From Paracoccaceae bacterium (GTDB lineage Bacteria > Pseudomonadota > Alphaproteobacteria > Rhodobacterales > Rhodobacteraceae), in NCBI GenBank assembly GCA_024639125.1, contig JAHEJA010000001.1, forward strand, positions 1-32,295: a stretch of 32,295 nt of DNA, given 5' to 3'. Shown one piece after another: positions 8,643 through 23,183 of the stretch (positions within the stretch are counted from its first letter, which is position 1; each line of letters starts with the position of its first letter). The notes beneath the pieces were generated by a model, which worked only from the letters and a program-made list of their open reading frames with translations, did not search any database and had not been told where the DNA came from. Position numbers and translations under genes: made by a program.

Positions 8643-8855
8643 GTGAACAAATCAGAATTAGACGCCCGTTATGAGGCTGCCGTGAAACAAATCGAAACCA
8701 AAAAGAATTTAGATGCGGGCCAGTCTTATGCTGCAGGCGCGTCTATTCTTATGTTTAAAGACAGCGCGATAGTCCACAAAGCGGCATTCGGAGCAAAATT
8801 CCTTTTGTTAGTGCTTGGTATTTTTGCTGCATTTTATATGACCAAACAGGTCTAA
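8643..8855 (+). CDS. Small conserved-looking membrane protein of unknown function
   Basis: A 70-codon gene starts with GTG at 8643 and has a strong ribosome site (AAGGAGT, 8630-8636). The first 45 residues are polar and rich in Lys, Glu, Asp and Ala; residues about 49-66 form one membrane helix (AKFLLLVLGIFAAFYM) followed by TKQV. The predicted topology is a cytosolic N-terminus with a tail anchor. It diverges from bciA and converges with idi, leaving only 2 bp between the idi and ORF stops. It is read on the strand opposite to all neighbours in this arm. I do not recognise the family; the clean ribosome site and composition make it likely real. Confidence 0.65.
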   Translation: MNKSELDARYEAAVKQIETKKNLDAGQSYAAGASILMFKDSAIVHKAAFGAKFLLLVLGIFAAFYMTKQV

Positions 8856-8863
8856 ACTTAGAC
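8850..8863. repeat. Palindrome spanning two convergent stop codons
   Basis: Arms GTCTAA (8850-8855) and TTAGAC (8858-8863) contain the TAA stops of the 70-codon gene and of idi respectively, separated by 2 bases. The symmetry means each gene ends ...GTC TAA. It could be a weak two-way 3'-end hairpin, or simply follow from both genes ending with the same codons. Confidence 0.4.
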
Positions 8864-9391
8864 AGCATTGCATCCTTTTGCAAAAAGAGTTTCGAAATGA
8901 TCACGCAAATAGATTTGCAGCCATTTTGTATATGACGCTGGTGCAGTGCTGACCGTGTGTTTTAGCTTGGTCGGATCGACCCAAGTGTAATCCATGACTT
9001 CGTCTGGATTAGGGGATACTTTGGGGCGGCTTTTGCATGTCGCCACAAAGCAATCGACAACTTCGTGTTCGATCATGTTTTGGCCAACATCCGCACGGTA
9101 TTCAATCTGATCAACATAGACCAGATCAAGCGCAGTCATGTTCAGCTCGTCCGATACACGGCGATGCGCACAATCAAGGCTATCTTCGCCCCAGTCAGGA
9201 TGCGTGCAACATGTATTGGCCCAAAGCCCAGGAGAGTGGTATTTTTCCAAGGCGCGTTGTTGCAATAATAACTGCGAGTCGCAAAAGACAAACACGGACA
9301 CTGCCTTGTGCTTGAGCCCACGTTGGTGGACGTCTAGCTTTTCAACAGGCTGTAGGATGCCATCGACCCATGCAGGAATCAAAAGTGTCAT
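8858..9391 (-). CDS. idi: Isopentenyl-diphosphate delta-isomerase, type I
   Basis: Idi isomerises IPP and DMAPP, supplying precursor for geranylgeranyl-PP, which becomes the bacteriochlorophyll tail and carotenoids. The 177-residue NUDIX-fold protein shows LKHKAVSVFVF, LLLQQRALEKYHSPGLWANTC and the catalytic Cys in NTCCTHP (Cys62 by alignment with the E. coli NSVCGHP motif). A NUDIX-like RRVSDELNM follows, then the catalytic Glu in EHEVVDCF (Glu110). Length is normal for bacterial type I enzymes. The ATG overlaps the bchP stop by 4 bases, so translation is probably coupled to bchP, placing isoprenoid supply under the same control as pigment tail modification. The same arrangement is known from the Rhodobacter capsulatus cluster (orf176). 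Confidence 0.93.
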   Translation of the reverse strand: MTLLIPAWVDGILQPVEKLDVHQRGLKHKAVSVFVFCDSQLLLQQRALEKYHSPGLWANTCCTHPDWGEDSLDCAHRRVSDELNMTALDLVYVDQIEYRADVGQNMIEHEVVDCFVATCKSRPKVSPNPDEVMDYTWVDPTKLKHTVSTAPASYTKWLQIYLRDHFETLFAKGCNAV

Positions 9392-10566
9392 ACATATTCC
9401 TCTGATACCAAACCGGTTAGATGGGCCAAATTCTTAAACGAAATTTTCAGATGGGCCAAGGGGCGCGATTTGCCAAGCTTCTTGTTCATATAAGCATCAA
9501 AAGTCATGGTCTGCACGTCTACATCATGACAGAGCGACACAAAGCGTTCGCGGCGTGAATCCGTTTTGTAATAGGCGTTTTGCATAGCGCCCAAGACCCG
9601 AAACACCGTTCCGTGCTGCTTGACAAAGGCTTTGCGCGCATTTCTAAGGTGCTTGGGGTTGCCGGTTCTTAGGGCTTCTCCGACAGCCTGAGCCGCCATG
9701 CGGCCGGAACACATCGCATAATAAATGCCTTCGCCCGAACTGGGTGCAACAACCCCCGCCGCGTCGCCGGCTAATACAACGTCTTGGTCATTGTCCCATT
9801 TTTTAAGAGGCTTCAGCGGTATTGGCGCGCCTTCTTTTCTAAGGGTTTCACAATCGGACAAACCTGACGATGCCCGCAAAGCTGTTGTCGCCTTCTTAAG
9901 GTCAAATCCGTTGACGCCAGTGCCCATGCCCACGGACACTGTGTCCCCATGCGGAAAAACCCAGCCGTAAAAATCGGGAGAAACAGCGCCGTCATAGATG
10001 ACATCGCATCTTTGCGCTTGGTAATCGACGCCGCCTTTGGGGGCGCTGATGATTTCATGATAGGCGATAACATAAGGAATTTCTTCTGCGCCGGGAATTT
10101 CAGCCTTGGCGACTTTGCTGCGCGCGCCATCCGATCCGATAATCATTTTGGCTTTAAGTGTTTGCTTTTCTTTTGTGTCATGATTGAAAAAAGCGATTTC
10201 GGGCGTGCCAGTGTCGCGCGTGATTTTTTCATATGTTCCCCGATACAACGTGACGCCAGTATGTTCGGCACGCTTGCGCAGGAAATCGTCAAACTCTTCT
10301 CGATCTACCATGCCAACAAAGCCATTTTCGATTGGGATATCAACACAGCGTTTGGTCGGGGATACCATGCGTGCCGTGACAATCTTTGCTTTTAAGAGCG
10401 CATCTGGAATGTCAAAGTCTTGGATCAGGATTGGGGGTATCGCACCGCCACAGGGTTTGATCCGTCCAGGGCGATCCAAAAGAGCGACCGAATAGCCCAT
10501 ACGCGCAAGGTCTTCTGCTGCGGTTGCGCCACATGGACCACCGCCTATAACCAGAACATCATACAT
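9388..10566 (-). CDS. bchP: Geranylgeranyl diphosphate/bacteriochlorophyll reductase
   Basis: BchP reduces the geranylgeranyl tail of bacteriochlorophyll a to phytyl in three NADPH-dependent steps. The 392-residue flavoprotein opens with an FAD dinucleotide-binding loop, LVIGGGPCGATAAEDLAR (residues 5-22). It then has the ChlP/BchP signature RIKPCGGAIPP (about 35-45), the GSDGARSKVAK segment near 144-154 and the second FAD motif VVLAGDAAGVVAPSSGEGIYYAM (about 264-286). Length matches the family. It overlaps the upstream PucC-family gene by 8 bases and idi by 4, indicating one operon bchG-pucC-bchP-idi. Confidence 0.95.
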   Translation of the reverse strand: MYDVLVIGGGPCGATAAEDLARMGYSVALLDRPGRIKPCGGAIPPILIQDFDIPDALLKAKIVTARMVSPTKRCVDIPIENGFVGMVDREEFDDFLRKRAEHTGVTLYRGTYEKITRDTGTPEIAFFNHDTKEKQTLKAKMIIGSDGARSKVAKAEIPGAEEIPYVIAYHEIISAPKGGVDYQAQRCDVIYDGAVSPDFYGWVFPHGDTVSVGMGTGVNGFDLKKATTALRASSGLSDCETLRKEGAPIPLKPLKKWDNDQDVVLAGDAAGVVAPSSGEGIYYAMCSGRMAAQAVGEALRTGNPKHLRNARKAFVKQHGTVFRVLGAMQNAYYKTDSRRERFVSLCHDVDVQTMTFDAYMNKKLGKSRPLAHLKISFKNLAHLTGLVSEEYV

Positions 10567-11866
10567 TGTTTACTTCTCCTGTTAGAGGCAATGCGCGCTT
10601 GGGGCGTGCTGTCCTTGTGATTGACGTGCCAGCGAGCCAAGCCGCCCAGACAAACAGGCCGGCTTCAAATGTGAATACAACGCCATAGGCATTCACGGTC
10701 GACATTGACGCGGCTTGAAATATATCCACGAGAATTGTTCCCAGAAGTCCCCCAAAGCCAGCTGCAATTGCTTGTGCCGCACCCCAAAGTCCCATGCGTG
10801 TGCCTTCGCGTGATTTGTCACCGCTGCCCGCAAGCGACATCATGAAACCGATAGCTGATACCGCGAACATACCATTAAAAAGCCCTAAGCCAAAAACAGC
10901 AAGTTCGAGTGGAATGCCAGTCGGGATCTGGCCTAAGGCCATTATTGCAATCAAAAGAACCGCGGAGCCAAAGCAGCCAAGCTTTACCCATGTATGCAAA
11001 GTTCCGATTTTCAATGCAGTCGCTAAAATCCCGACTGAAAGCATCCCCATAAAGACGCCGCCATTTTGAATACCGGACAATGACGTTGTCTGCCCGGGCG
11101 TATACGCAAACACCAGACCAGCATAGGGTTCAAGGATCAATTCCTGCATGAAATAAGCTGTCATGGACAGGAATACGAAAATCGTGAATTTGCGTGTTTC
11201 CGAATGGGCCCAGACGTCTTTTAATTCGTCAAGCAAAGGTGCATTTTCGGTTGTATCCAAAGAGTTTTGAACAAGGCCGCGTTCAATGCGCCATGTCGCG
11301 AGATATGTAACGACAATGGTCACCACACATAATCCAATGACGACGGTTGTTAATCGTTGATGGCTATAGGGCGCCAGCAATTGACCAACAACGCCAGCAG
11401 TCATGGCGATGCCAAAAATCATCATGAGCCAAGTAATCATTGCTGCTGCAGGGCGTCTGCGTTCGGTTGTATGTTTTGCCATCAACGCCAAAAGCGATGT
11501 TCCGGATGCACCAACCCCGACACCAATCAAAGTATAAGCGGCGACAGACAATATCATCGCCAACATTGGGTAGGGTGCAAAAATCTTAAGGCTAAAGGTT
11601 GCAAGGTTTGCGCCAATGGCCAACACCAACATGCCCAGCAGGATCCATTTGGTTCTGTTGTTTTCCACATCTGACACCAACCCCCATTTCGGGCGGGATA
11701 ATTGAACGATGTAATGTAATCCGACCAAAAAGCCGGGAACGGTTGCCGCCATTGATAGTTCGACGACCATCAAACGGTTAAGCGTGGATGTCATTAAAAC
11801 CACAACTGCGCCAAGGCACATTTGTACCAGACCTAATCGAAATATTGAAAACCAACTTAGTGTCAT
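10559..11866 (-). CDS. pucC: PucC-family (BCD) MFS protein between bchG and bchP
   Basis: This 435-residue membrane protein has about twelve helices and belongs to the bacteriochlorophyll-delivery (BCD/PucC) branch of the major facilitator superfamily. Family features are LNRLMVVELSMAATVPGFLVGLHY near residue 28, RPKWGLVSDVENNRTKW in loop 2-3 and MQELILEPYAGLVFAYTPGQTTSLSG in the middle. It also has GTRMGLWGAAQAIAAGFGG towards the end. It corresponds to the gene called orf428 or bch2 in Rhodobacter capsulatus and pucC in many aerobic phototroph clusters. It probably handles pigment for light-harvesting complex assembly; the exact role is inferred. It starts 18 bp after the bchG stop. A paralogue, lhaA, lies at 23851. 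The symbol is tentative. Confidence 0.85.
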   Translation of the reverse strand: MTLSWFSIFRLGLVQMCLGAVVVLMTSTLNRLMVVELSMAATVPGFLVGLHYIVQLSRPKWGLVSDVENNRTKWILLGMLVLAIGANLATFSLKIFAPYPMLAMILSVAAYTLIGVGVGASGTSLLALMAKHTTERRRPAAAMITWLMMIFGIAMTAGVVGQLLAPYSHQRLTTVVIGLCVVTIVVTYLATWRIERGLVQNSLDTTENAPLLDELKDVWAHSETRKFTIFVFLSMTAYFMQELILEPYAGLVFAYTPGQTTSLSGIQNGGVFMGMLSVGILATALKIGTLHTWVKLGCFGSAVLLIAIMALGQIPTGIPLELAVFGLGLFNGMFAVSAIGFMMSLAGSGDKSREGTRMGLWGAAQAIAAGFGGLLGTILVDIFQAASMSTVNAYGVVFTFEAGLFVWAAWLAGTSITRTARPKRALPLTGEVNNV

Positions 11867-11884
11867 TTAGCTAATCCGTTGTGT

Positions 11885-12790
11885 TTAAATTGTGAACCCG
11901 CTGCGCAATCCAAATGCGCAAACCATCATTCCAGTGACAAACATCAGTACCCCTGTTGCATTGTACCAAGGGGCATATTTTTCGGGATTGCGCATCAGTT
12001 TGCGCATTGCAAACAATTGCCCAATAACAAGCAGGCTAATGAGCACCGCGCTGACCATATGGCCCCAATGAACCATAAAACCGACCACACCTATTTGCGG
12101 AATGGTCATCCCACAACAGGCGACCCATGCGGCTTGGACAGGGCCAAGTTGCACAGGAAGAGAGCGAATGCCTAGCTCTGTATCCCCTTTTAAGGCTTTG
12201 AAATCATTTAATGTCATGATCCCATGTGCGCCTATCGCATAAAGTGCGGCACAAATTAATATTTCGTTTCTGGGCAGGGCTTGTGACATGACCGCCGCAC
12301 CTGTGAACCAAGGGATGCCTTCATAGCAAAGCCCAACCAGCCCTGGCCCAAACCATCCCGAACGCTTGAGCCGAACGGGTTCCGCTGAATAGGCCCAAGC
12401 GGCGATGACGGCAACCACAGTAGCCCAAAACCCCCACACACCAAGGCTCCAACCCAAAAGCAGCGCTCCGCAGGACATTGCCAATGCAATCCAAAGCCCC
12501 CAAAATCCGGGCATACGTCCCGATGGAATGGGGCGGTTAGGTTCGTTGATGCTGTCAACGTGGCGATCGCACCAATCATTGGCCGCTTGGCTCATGCCGC
12601 ATACAACGGGACCAGCCAACACAACGCCCAAAATCAACAGATCAAGGTTTTGCCAGATCGATATTCCCGAAGAGATCACACCACAGGCAAAAGCCCACAT
12701 AGGGGGGAACCAAGTAATCGGTTTCAATAGCTCTAAAGCCACTGCGGGTCTTGGAAAAAGAGGCGTGTGTTTATTTTCTGTTACACTCAT
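11885..12790 (-). CDS. bchG: Bacteriochlorophyll a synthase (geranylgeranyl transferase)
   Basis: BchG esterifies bacteriochlorophyllide a with geranylgeranyl-PP at the inner membrane. The 301-residue UbiA-type prenyltransferase has about eight or nine helices. The family N-terminus LLKPITWFPPMWAFACG is present (residues 21-37), the first diphosphate-binding motif is NDWCDRHVDSINEPNRPIPSGR without gaps at 71-92 (split as NDWCDRHVDS then INEPNRPIPSGR), and the second is LNDFKALKGDTELGIRSLPVQLG near 194. The ATG at 12788-12790 fits known BchG N-termini, yet no Shine-Dalgarno is visible upstream. A PpsR box begins 2 bp upstream. It is the first gene of the bchG-pucC-bchP-idi unit, 105 bp after ppsR. 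Confidence 0.95.
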   Translation of the reverse strand: MSVTENKHTPLFPRPAVALELLKPITWFPPMWAFACGVISSGISIWQNLDLLILGVVLAGPVVCGMSQAANDWCDRHVDSINEPNRPIPSGRMPGFWGLWIALAMSCGALLLGWSLGVWGFWATVVAVIAAWAYSAEPVRLKRSGWFGPGLVGLCYEGIPWFTGAAVMSQALPRNEILICAALYAIGAHGIMTLNDFKALKGDTELGIRSLPVQLGPVQAAWVACCGMTIPQIGVVGFMVHWGHMVSAVLISLLVIGQLFAMRKLMRNPEKYAPWYNATGVLMFVTGMMVCAFGLRSGFTI

Positions 12791-12791
12791 G

Positions 12792-12809
12792 TGTCACATA
12801 TTATGGACA
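12792..12809 (-). promoter_or_regulatory. PpsR/CrtJ box at bchG
   Basis: TGTCACATATTATGGACA on the plus strand is a TGT-N12-ACA match, with outer bases TGTCA and GGACA close to the usual TGTCA-N8-TGACA. It ends one base short of the bchG start codon and covers the proposed -10 element. PpsR binding here would repress bchG, bchP and idi under oxygen or light. Confidence 0.7.
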
Positions 12810-12825
12810 ATTGGGATTCTTGCAA
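12798..12825 (-). promoter_or_regulatory. Candidate bchG promoter with start site at the ATG
   Basis: Read on the minus strand, TTGCAA (12820-12825) and TAATAT (12798-12803) are separated by 16 bp, each matching the sigma-70 consensus at four of six bases. Transcription would begin about seven bases after the -10, at or next to the A of the bchG ATG, giving a leaderless message. The motif match is modest, so this is an inference. Confidence 0.35.
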
Positions 12826-12895
12826 CAGAAATCTCCTGCTATGCGGCCAGAGCCGTTAGGGAGATGTGTGTAATTTTTAAGTTGGAAAGAGGGGT

Positions 12896-14296
12896 CTAAA
12901 TTTCAAACTTGCTAAGTTTAACGTAAAGGCTTTGACGCGAAAGTCCCAACATCTCTGCAGCGGCTGCGCGGTTGTTGTTGGTCATTTCCAAGGCTGCTTC
13001 GATACAGATTTTTTCGATGACATCCGTGGTTTCAGATACGATTTCTTTCAGCGTCGCGCTTCCGACTAGATCTTTGGCGGACATTTCGTCTTGTGGTGAA
13101 TGTGCGGCAACTGTTGATTTTGGTGCCTCAACATGGGCGACTTCGCGAATGATGAACGCAACCAAGGTATTCTTTTCGGACTGGTTTTTCGAAACTGAAG
13201 TTTCAACGTCAATTTTACTGCCAAAGTTGCTTTTCAGATGTGTCGAATATGTTCTAACGGAACCAGATTTTGATACGTTTTCAAGCATGACAGCCAAGTC
13301 AATTTGACCACGCCCCAAGAAATCTGAAAAGCTTTTGTTAATGACTTCTTTTTTGTGACCTGCATTAACCAGGTCAAGAAAGCGTTCGTTTACATACTGA
13401 ATTGCACCCAGGTTATTGGTGAAAATCATTGCATCCGAGCTGTGGTGAAAGGTTGAAATCAAATTGTTGACAAATTCGCTGTCATTCTTGGTTTCTTGCG
13501 TTGTATCCTGAAACTTGCACATCAAAATTTTCTGGCCTGATGTGCGATACAGTTCCGCGGAAATACCAACGTCATATGGGCTTCCGTTAGTTGTCACGGT
13601 GGCATTCAGTTGGTATTGCCCATAAGCCGCAAGTGCCAATTTTTCGGTAAAATCGCGTTTATCTGATTTATTTGCAAGATAGTCTTGGATTTTGGTATCG
13701 ACCTTTTCAGTGTCGGTTAAATCAAAGAATTCGGTAAAGGCGCTATTATAATGCAATACGGCGCCGGAGTCGGCATTTACAAAGGCAACGGGATCGCTCA
13801 GGCTATTCAGGATCATCCGGAAATGCGCATCGTATTCTCGCTTTTCCTCTACGCTGCGTTCAACCGCGATCTGTGCTTGGATCAGGCGCTGTTGGTTTTC
13901 TGACAATGTCCTAAGGTCGCGCCCCAAGAGTAGAATTTTGTTATGAGAACCCAAACAATGGATGTTGTAACGCACTGGAAATTTCCATTGGGCGTTGTCT
14001 TCGTGGTTCAGCTCAAGACCGTAAAAGATAGACTCGCCATTGCGTAGTCGATCCAACGCTTTTTGTAATTTGGGGCGACTCTCGACAGTTAGGAACTTGG
14101 CTAAATCCCGCCCTTCCCAATGGCTAAGATTGCCATAGAGCTTTTCCGACGTGTTCAGCAGGATCGAATGAATAATAGCATTCGAGTCGATCAAAAGAGC
14201 AATGTCCGACGATGTCGCCAATATCCCACCCAAATATTCGGGTTCGATCATTGGGATAGCCCCAAGTGCCCAATCAAGTTCCGAGCTGCTCTTCAT
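12896..14296 (-). CDS. ppsR: PAS-HTH repressor of photosynthesis genes PpsR/CrtJ
   Basis: PpsR binds TGT-N12-ACA boxes and represses bch, crt and puc genes under aerobic or light conditions. The 466-residue protein has the expected order: an N-terminal PAS-like region (about 20-125), a helical Q-linker with NQQRLIQAQIAVERSVEEKREYD split around 134-156, two PAS domains (about 157-268 and 278-385), and a C-terminal FIS-type helix-turn-helix (NRAAAAEMLGLSRQSLYVKL, 442-461). Cysteines at 260 (second PAS) and 431 (just before the helix-turn-helix) sit where redox-active cysteines lie in Rhodobacter PpsR/CrtJ; a third is Cys114. AAAGG precedes the ATG. It is 28 bp downstream of ppaA, the conserved aerR-crtJ pairing. 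Confidence 0.93.
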   Translation of the reverse strand: MKSSSELDWALGAIPMIEPEYLGGILATSSDIALLIDSNAIIHSILLNTSEKLYGNLSHWEGRDLAKFLTVESRPKLQKALDRLRNGESIFYGLELNHEDNAQWKFPVRYNIHCLGSHNKILLLGRDLRTLSENQQRLIQAQIAVERSVEEKREYDAHFRMILNSLSDPVAFVNADSGAVLHYNSAFTEFFDLTDTEKVDTKIQDYLANKSDKRDFTEKLALAAYGQYQLNATVTTNGSPYDVGISAELYRTSGQKILMCKFQDTTQETKNDSEFVNNLISTFHHSSDAMIFTNNLGAIQYVNERFLDLVNAGHKKEVINKSFSDFLGRGQIDLAVMLENVSKSGSVRTYSTHLKSNFGSKIDVETSVSKNQSEKNTLVAFIIREVAHVEAPKSTVAAHSPQDEMSAKDLVGSATLKEIVSETTDVIEKICIEAALEMTNNNRAAAAEMLGLSRQSLYVKLSKFEI

Positions 14297-14324
14297 AAGG
14301 TGGACCTTTCATTCGTCACATTTC

Positions 14325-15086
14325 TTACGTGCGCGTCAGGTTATTTTCAATCTTATCAATGAGAACGTCAAGCTCATTACACGCCAGATCAAACTCTGGC
14401 GGTACGGTGATCGTTGGGTCGTGATTTAGAATCGAGCCACCTAAAAACATTAGTGGACTATTTTTGTCAGAATGTCTAATTTTATTGACACATGTGGCGG
14501 AAAGCCGCGCAGCGCTTTCGCTTCCGGCGGAAAAGCAAATGGCATCGTAGCTATTGGATTTCACATGTTTAAGCACTTCTGCCTCTGTCGTCTTCAGTAG
14601 AATTTTTAGTGAATATCCTGCTCGACGCAGTTGATCCCCTAAGATCATCGCACCAAGCGTGTGTTGCTCTTGCCCTAGAACAACGACCAAAGCGCATTTC
14701 CCATCTGCGCCATGCGTTGTTGATTTGCGCGTGAGTGAGATATTATTAAGCAGCATGTGCAAATGCGCGGTACCGACCGTGACGTCAGAAAAACTAAGAG
14801 TGTCGGACACCCAATCTTCGCCCATGTGGCGGGCAGATATGGGTATGCAGTGATCTATGATTGCATCTTTATTTAGCCCTTTGCCAAGCAGCACGTCCAA
14901 GGCTTCTTGGACATCAAATTTGGGCGAAAGCGCATAGGCTGTTAACCACTTAGCAGCATCTAACAGGCGCTGATTGGACGAAGACGCAAGGTGCGAACGC
15001 GCCGTTGTCATAGCGTCTTTTGCCAGCTTGCTAATCTGGTTGTTTTGACGGGTGTTGGGATCAGACATTTTGTCGTTCTTAGACAT
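14325..15086 (-). CDS. ppaA: Cobalamin-binding photosynthesis regulator PpaA/AerR
   Basis: PpaA/AerR works with PpsR/CrtJ as a B12-dependent light-responsive antirepressor or activator. The 253-residue protein has a helical N-terminal part (about 15-115, including HCIPISARHMGEDWVSDTLSFSD split over 79-101) and a Rossmann-like B12-binding domain from about 132. The latter contains GQEQHTLGAMILGDQLRRAG with His142, the residue corresponding to the cobalamin-ligating His of the EXHXXG-type motif. IRHSDKNSPLMFLGGS follows near the C-terminus. The motif suggests it can bind cobalamin. It is the promoter-proximal gene of the minus-strand arm, divergent from bchF across a 325-bp control region. Confidence 0.9.
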   Translation of the reverse strand: MSKNDKMSDPNTRQNNQISKLAKDAMTTARSHLASSSNQRLLDAAKWLTAYALSPKFDVQEALDVLLGKGLNKDAIIDHCIPISARHMGEDWVSDTLSFSDVTVGTAHLHMLLNNISLTRKSTTHGADGKCALVVVLGQEQHTLGAMILGDQLRRAGYSLKILLKTTEAEVLKHVKSNSYDAICFSAGSESAARLSATCVNKIRHSDKNSPLMFLGGSILNHDPTITVPPEFDLACNELDVLIDKIENNLTRT

Positions 15087-15194
15087 TTTCGGGGCCTGCT
15101 CCGTTCATTTCATAGCCGAGTATAATTTGGCGCGATGTCCACATTTCTTATTCATGATCGTTATTTAGTTTAGGTTTGCATTTTGTCCTCAAGA

Positions 15195-15223
15195 ATTTTC
15201 GCAAACCTTTGTTATCCTGTCAA
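15195..15223 (-). promoter_or_regulatory. Candidate ppaA promoter
   Basis: On the minus strand a perfect -35 TTGACA (15218-15223) stands 17 bp from GAAAAT (15195-15200), which matches the -10 consensus at four of six positions. It would give a leader of about 100 bases before the ppaA ATG. Confidence 0.45.
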
Positions 15224-15301
15224 TTTTTTTCGATCACTTGGTGGGGCGGCAGCCAGCTAAGGATTGTGGTGATACCATTAAAGCGTTGAAATGCAAGATT
15301 T

Positions 15302-15327
15302 GGAATGTACAAATTTATTTACATTCC
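15302..15327. promoter_or_regulatory. PpsR/CrtJ box 1 upstream of bchF
   Basis: TGTACAAATTTATTTACA (15306-15323) fits TGT-N12-ACA and is part of a longer perfect inverted repeat with arms GGAATGTA (15302-15309) and TACATTCC (15320-15327). Confidence 0.8.
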
Positions 15328-15338
15328 GCATATAGTTA

Positions 15339-15356
15339 TGTAAGTTTTTATTGACA
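15339..15356. promoter_or_regulatory. PpsR/CrtJ box 2 overlapping the bchF -35
   Basis: TGTAAGTTTTTATTGACA fits the consensus TGT-N12-ACA with TGTAA/TGACA ends. Its centre is 33 bp from that of box 1, about three helical turns, so both boxes face the same side of the DNA. The last six bases are a perfect TTGACA -35 element, so a bound repressor would block polymerase. Confidence 0.85.
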
Positions 15357-15379
15357 TACTTTGCAACTAAGCAATAGTG
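15351..15379 (+). promoter_or_regulatory. Candidate bchF superoperon promoter
   Basis: The perfect -35 TTGACA (15351-15356) is followed after 17 bp by ATAGTG (15374-15379), a poor -10; AATAGT one base earlier is an alternative. A start near 15386 would leave about 26 bases before the bchF ATG and excludes the upstream TTG at 15361 as a start codon. Confidence 0.5.
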
Positions 15380-15411
15380 GATTTATAAGAAGCGTTGGGA
15401 GTTTGACGCCC

Positions 15412-23182
<7,771 letters not shown>

Positions 23183-23183
<1 letters not shown>

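Larger units (their letters stand above)
15087..15411. promoter_or_regulatory. Divergent control region ppaA-bchF
   Basis: This 325-bp AT-rich gap separates the two arms of the cluster. It contains a candidate ppaA promoter (15195-15223, minus), two PpsR boxes (15306-15323 and 15339-15356) and a candidate bchF promoter (15351-15379, plus). The stretch 15225-15300 between the two promoters shows nothing that I can name. Confidence 0.7.

Noticed and set aside
12405-12899. 164-codon plus-strand frame across bchG and the ppsR-bchG gap
   Set aside because: Most of it is antisense to the conserved bchG; the translated sequence shows no family features.
15218-15235. Possible fourth PpsR box at the ppaA -35 (TGTCAATTT...)
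   Set aside because: It has a good left half, TGTCA, but 12 bases on the sequence is ATC, not ACA, so only a half-site is present.
15361-15411. TTG at 15361 as an upstream start for bchF
   Set aside because: It falls between the -35 and -10 of the likely promoter, has no ribosome site, and would add residues not seen in BchF.
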